The notes under the pieces: model-generated | What the model saw: only the letters and a program-made list of their open reading frames with translations | What the model was told of the DNA's origin: nothing | Databases searched by the model: none | Shown: piece after piece, positions 61,027-64,000 of the stretch | How the letters are laid out: each line of letters begins with the position of its first letter | Position numbering within the stretch: the stretch's first letter is position 1 | Assembly: GCA_016710935.1 (NCBI GenBank) | Contig: JADJTY010000003.1 | Coordinates: 124,001-188,000, forward strand | Length of the DNA: 64,000 nucleotides | Direction of reading: 5' to 3' | Source of the DNA: Chitinophagaceae bacterium | Lineage (GTDB): Bacteria > Bacteroidota > Bacteroidia > Chitinophagales > Chitinophagaceae | Made by a program: the position numbers and the translations under genes

Positions 61027-62253
61027 TTATTTTTTTATTTGTCCGGATTTATTTAAGGAAGCATAGGGCTTAAAACGGTGCAATTTTTTTAATGCATAAT
61101 ATGCTTTTCGGGGATACAATACATATACACCCTTTTCATTGGCTGGCCCTTTTGCACAAATACCAAACCACTCCTCATTCATATTATCCGACCCTTTTTT
61201 AAAATCATTCCGGTAACCGCCGTTTGCCCAGGAAGCTGTTGAATCATGCTTATCCAGATTATACGTTTGACCGCTTTTCCACCAGCCATCGCTAAACTGA
61301 AAAGTAAAACCGCCAATGCTGTTTCCGGCTTTGCCCTGGCCGGCAGCATTGGCATATATTTCTTTCCAGTTACTTACCAAACAACCGGCCTGAAATTCGG
61401 GGTCTTCTTTATTGGTAAGCGTGTTATAGGCATCTGCTCCAAATTCTGTAAACATTACAGGCTTATCATACGCATTTTTCACTTTTTCATAAGTATCTCC
61501 AAATGAAAGGCCCCGGTAAATATTTATCCCAAATACATCCACTGCTGCACATTCTTTGGCAATTATATCCAGGTATAACAGATCACCATTACAAATAGCA
61601 ACAGGACGGGACTTATCAATAGCCTTCATTGCCAATGTTGCCTCATTAAATAATTTGTACAGGTGGGATGCAGCAATTTTTGATTTTTCATCTTCCGTGG
61701 GAACATTCTCCGTTTCGGCACCCTGCCAGGTAAGGCCATAATTATTTTCGTTGCCTAAAAGAAACATCAAAAGCCCCGGTGCATTTTTGTATTCACGCAC
61801 CATTTCGGTTACTTCTTTCAGTATCAGTGCTTTTGCCAATGGATTGGAATAGTCTGTATTGGCCTCCCATTTATTATTCAGCATTAGGCCATAGCGGCCA
61901 AAAGAATGGTTGAGTACTGTGTAAATACCATATTTTTCATATATGTATTTGATCCAACCGGCAGGTACACCCGTGTATTGCCGTATGGTGTTAACGCCCA
62001 TATTTTGCAATAAAGTCATTTCGTGATCCAATGCAGCTTCAATTACATCTTTTGGCTGCTGCCACAAGTTGTAGGTATAATTGGTGCCAATTGGAAAATA
62101 ATCCCAGTTCATCCCATTTATGAAAAATGGTTTTCCATTTACATGAAGTACAAATCCTTTGTCTGTTTTTTTGACAATTACTGTTTTTTGCTGGGCGTTG
62201 GATGAGGTGGAAATAAAAAACAGGCAAAAAAAGATAGCAAGGCTATTTTTCAT
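61027..62253 (-). CDS. Secreted clan GH-A glycoside hydrolase (GH2 TIM-barrel-like)
   Basis: The 408-residue exported enzyme has signal peptide MKNSLAIFFCLFFISTSSNA. A barrel follows with NGKPFFINGMNWDYFPIGTNY, the probable acid/base in FLLGNENNYGL (E169), VDVFGINIYRG and the nucleophile in PVMFTEFGADAYN (E270). These are clan GH-A features, closest by eye to the catalytic domain of GH2. There are no flanking GH2 sandwich domains, so the family is uncertain and the substrate unknown. It is the first gene of the minus-strand operon, two bases ahead of the phosphorylase-like gene. Confidence 0.8.
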   Translation of the reverse strand: MKNSLAIFFCLFFISTSSNAQQKTVIVKKTDKGFVLHVNGKPFFINGMNWDYFPIGTNYTYNLWQQPKDVIEAALDHEMTLLQNMGVNTIRQYTGVPAGWIKYIYEKYGIYTVLNHSFGRYGLMLNNKWEANTDYSNPLAKALILKEVTEMVREYKNAPGLLMFLLGNENNYGLTWQGAETENVPTEDEKSKIAASHLYKLFNEATLAMKAIDKSRPVAICNGDLLYLDIIAKECAAVDVFGINIYRGLSFGDTYEKVKNAYDKPVMFTEFGADAYNTLTNKEDPEFQAGCLVSNWKEIYANAAGQGKAGNSIGGFTFQFSDGWWKSGQTYNLDKHDSTASWANGGYRNDFKKGSDNMNEEWFGICAKGPANEKGVYVLYPRKAYYALKKLHRFKPYASLNKSGQIKK

Positions 62254-62741
62254 ACAACAAGCTTATTTATGACTTAAATGCAGCCTTGTTTTTAAATAAG
62301 GCCGGCTTTTTTTTGCAATCGATAATCAGCTATTCTTATTAATGGATCAATAAAAATAGTGAGCTTAAAAATACCCTTACGAATACTTCTTTTCAAATAA
62401 ACAGCTACATCAATACTACTACTGACTATGAAAAAAGGGATTATTCAGCTTAAAATCAATACATCAATACTACATCTGACATTTTATACTGTCTTTCAAT
62501 AGGTTTTAATTCTTTTTCAGGTAGTTATCAAAATGGATTTTGTGTACCGCTTGCCTTAGGCTCCTTTGGCAGTAACCGCTCTAAAGCTAAGAGTTTGCAT
62601 ATATTTCATCACTCCAACCTGATAGACGATCAAATCCGGGCTAACACATATTATCCGGAGGTAATAAAGCCTGAGAGATAAGGAAAATTCCGTAAAGCTG
62701 ATACTTTGTATATTCGTAAAATGAAAGCTATCAATTAAGAA
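62254..62741. other. Divergent intergenic region between the glucan operon and the PhyH-type gene
   Basis: The 488-base gap holds a GCCTT...AAGGC hairpin with T run next to the operon start (about 62283-62316, which in the minus-strand message lies in the 5' leader) and the paired motifs at 62406-62479. From there to 62741 no gene or further structure is seen. A weak box (TACTTTG, one base short of TAnnTTTG) lies before the PhyH-type gene. Confidence 0.5.
62406..62479 (-). promoter_or_regulatory. Paired operator-like motifs upstream of the minus-strand glucan operon (54-bp spacing)
   Basis: Read on the minus strand, the site at 62425-62406 is TCAGTAGTAGTATTGATGTA and that at 62479-62460 is TCAGATGTAGTATTGATGTA, 18 of 20 bases identical and exactly 54 bases apart. 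They share GTAGTA and flanking bases with the pair upstream of susC, also spaced 54. This points to one dimeric or oligomeric regulator acting on both operons. Confidence 0.62.
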
Positions 62742-63758
62742 ATGAAATCTATTGATCATATTACTTTGGCAGAAAGTACAGAAACCGGCACTACCGGTAT
62801 TTACCATTTAAAACGCATTTGGAGTAAGGCCCTGGCTGGTCAGGATATTACCAACAATTACCCCGATGAAGCAATTTTGGATAATGCACTTATTGATATT
62901 TTAGGTATTGGCCTGCTTCCCGCCTACGAATTTTTGTATGGCCAAAAACCAGACTTTGAAAGTTTTGAAAATTGGGTAATAGCCCATGCAAACGGCCATA
63001 TTAATGCTGAAACTATAAAACTATGTAATGCGCTTTTTGAAAAAAAAACCATCAATCAACAAAATAATGCAGCAGATGTATTGACTGCTGAAGACCTTGC
63101 TTTTTGGGATGAACAGGGTTATGTAATTTTGAAACAGGCCATAACGCAACAGGAATGTGCCATCAGTCGCAAAGCCATCCTGGATTATCTTGACATGGAT
63201 GAACAGGATGAAAAAAGCTGGTACGGGGATAGCAATAACATGCAGGGTATTATGGTAACTTTATACCGGAATGCTGCTATTGATAAAAACAGGTATTCGC
63301 CCAAAATAAGGAGGGCTTTTGAGCAGATCTGGAACCGTACAGATCTGATTGTAACTACCGATAAATGTGGTTTTAATCCACCCGAAACTTCCACTTATAC
63401 ATACAGGGGTACCGGGTTACATTGGGATGTAAGTTTGGCCACCCCTATTCCATTTGGAACACAGGGTATTTTATATTTAACCGACACTGTTGCTAACCAG
63501 GGTGCATTAACCGTAGTGCCCGGCTTTCATAAAAAATTAGAAACCTGGCTAAAAGAGTTGCCTGGAAATATTCATCCCAGGGAAGTTGATCTTTCAACAT
63601 CGGGTACCAAACCCATAGCAGCCAATGCCGGCGATTTTATAATATGGAATCATAAACTGCCACATGGCAGCAGCCCTAACAAAGCCAGCCTGCCAAGAAT
63701 TGTACAATACATAAATTGGTATGCACCTTTAGCTGAGCTACCAAAGGATTGGGTATAA
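62742..63758 (+). CDS. Phytanoyl-CoA dioxygenase (PhyH) family protein
   Basis: Fe(II)/2-oxoglutarate-dependent oxygenase of 338 residues, cytoplasmic. The iron ligands are H227 and D229 in GLHWDVSL and H308 in KLPHGSSPN; R319 in LPRIVQY would bind 2-oxoglutarate. The N-terminal 110 residues are helical and specific to a subgroup; the dioxygenase domain starts near LTAEDLAFWDEQGYVIL. The substrate is unknown. It diverges from the glucan operon, so a link with the PUL is not shown. Confidence 0.87.
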   Translation: MKSIDHITLAESTETGTTGIYHLKRIWSKALAGQDITNNYPDEAILDNALIDILGIGLLPAYEFLYGQKPDFESFENWVIAHANGHINAETIKLCNALFEKKTINQQNNAADVLTAEDLAFWDEQGYVILKQAITQQECAISRKAILDYLDMDEQDEKSWYGDSNNMQGIMVTLYRNAAIDKNRYSPKIRRAFEQIWNRTDLIVTTDKCGFNPPETSTYTYRGTGLHWDVSLATPIPFGTQGILYLTDTVANQGALTVVPGFHKKLETWLKELPGNIHPREVDLSTSGTKPIAANAGDFIIWNHKLPHGSSPNKASLPRIVQYINWYAPLAELPKDWV

Positions 63759-63787
63759 ATTTTCATTGTTTCTTCCTTCAGTTTAAC

Positions 63788-64000
63788 TCAATTGGATGAA
63801 GGAGGCTTTGCCGCAACCAGTTCCACATCAAAAATCAAAACAGAATTTGCCGGTATTCCTTTAGGGTTGGCCGCATTGCCTGGCCTGCTTTGTGCGCCAT
63901 AAGCCAACGAAGATGGGATATAGAAAGTTGCTTTTGATCCCGGCTTTAAATAACCAATACCTTCATCCCATCCCTTTATAACACGTCCGGTGCCCAGCAC
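63788..64000 (-). CDS. FKBP-type peptidyl-prolyl cis-trans isomerase (partial, N-terminus beyond window)
   Basis: The last 70 residues of an FKBP domain: GRVIKGWDEGIGYLKPGSKATF, then YIPSSLAYGAQ and LIFDVELVAAKPPSSN. These are the conserved active-site and C-terminal strands of bacterial FKBPs. The gene continues past the right edge; the GTG at 64000 is an internal valine, not the start. Localisation cannot be judged without the N-terminus. Confidence 0.92.
   Translation of the reverse strand: MLGTGRVIKGWDEGIGYLKPGSKATFYIPSSLAYGAQSRPGNAANPKGIPANSVLIFDVELVAAKPPSSN

Overview
The window comes from a chromosome of a Bacteroidota bacterium, most likely of the Chitinophagaceae/Chitinophagales type. 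The signs are a SusC/SusD pair, a type IX secretion (T9SS) sorting domain, promoters of the Bacteroidota form TAnnTTTG, a B-type succinate dehydrogenase of three subunits, and moderate A+T content. No tRNA, rRNA, CRISPR array, transposase or prophage gene was seen. The genus was not determined.

From 1 to about 33.8 kb the window is mostly housekeeping. It holds an S41 protease (cut by the left edge), N-acetylglucosamine kinase and MurQ for cell-wall recycling, a T9SS-secreted protein, sdhCAB, a very large outer-membrane protein with a TTG start, holA, ribF, a purM-type gene, ftsE, a small glycan operon (one oxidoreductase, two glycosyltransferases), rpsO, pnp, prmA, plsY, an M48 lipoprotein protease, a sirtuin deacylase, a PIN/DUF6364 toxin-antitoxin pair, a saccharopine-dehydrogenase-like gene and gyrA. 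This part carries small repeats: an 18-base minisatellite upstream of the S41 gene, palindromic elements inserted in frame inside holA and the purM-type gene, a double hairpin between holA and ribF, and dispersed repeats between genes.

From 33.8 to 62.3 kb lies one polysaccharide utilisation locus (PUL) for a beta-1,3-glucan of laminarin type, probably with beta-1,6 branches. A membrane-anchored propeller/LuxR regulator (33858-36749, minus) diverges from a plus-strand operon: SusC, SusD, two surface glycan-binding lipoproteins, a GH16 endo-beta-1,3-glucanase lipoprotein and a GH3 beta-glucosidase interrupted by a one-base frameshift. After a serine hydrolase, a tightly packed minus-strand operon (62253 to 50620) encodes a secreted clan GH-A enzyme, a 1141-residue cytoplasmic enzyme resembling beta-1,3-glucan phosphorylases (GH149/GH94-like), a GH17 lipoprotein, a GH30 lipoprotein, a sugar symporter fused to a GH17 domain, and two soluble GH17 proteins without signal peptides.

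The inferred flow is as follows. Surface lipoproteins bind and cut the glucan, and SusCD brings oligosaccharides into the periplasm. GH30, GH17, GH3 and the GH-A enzyme trim them. The symporter-GH17 fusion imports oligosaccharides and presents them at once to a cytoplasmic GH17 domain. Soluble GH17 enzymes and the phosphorylase finish the job as glucose and glucose-1-phosphate. The two operons share a sequence motif that occurs in both upstream regions as a pair spaced exactly 54 bp, which suggests common control by the locus regulator.

The right edge holds a PhyH-type dioxygenase and the 3' end of an FKBP peptidyl-prolyl isomerase.
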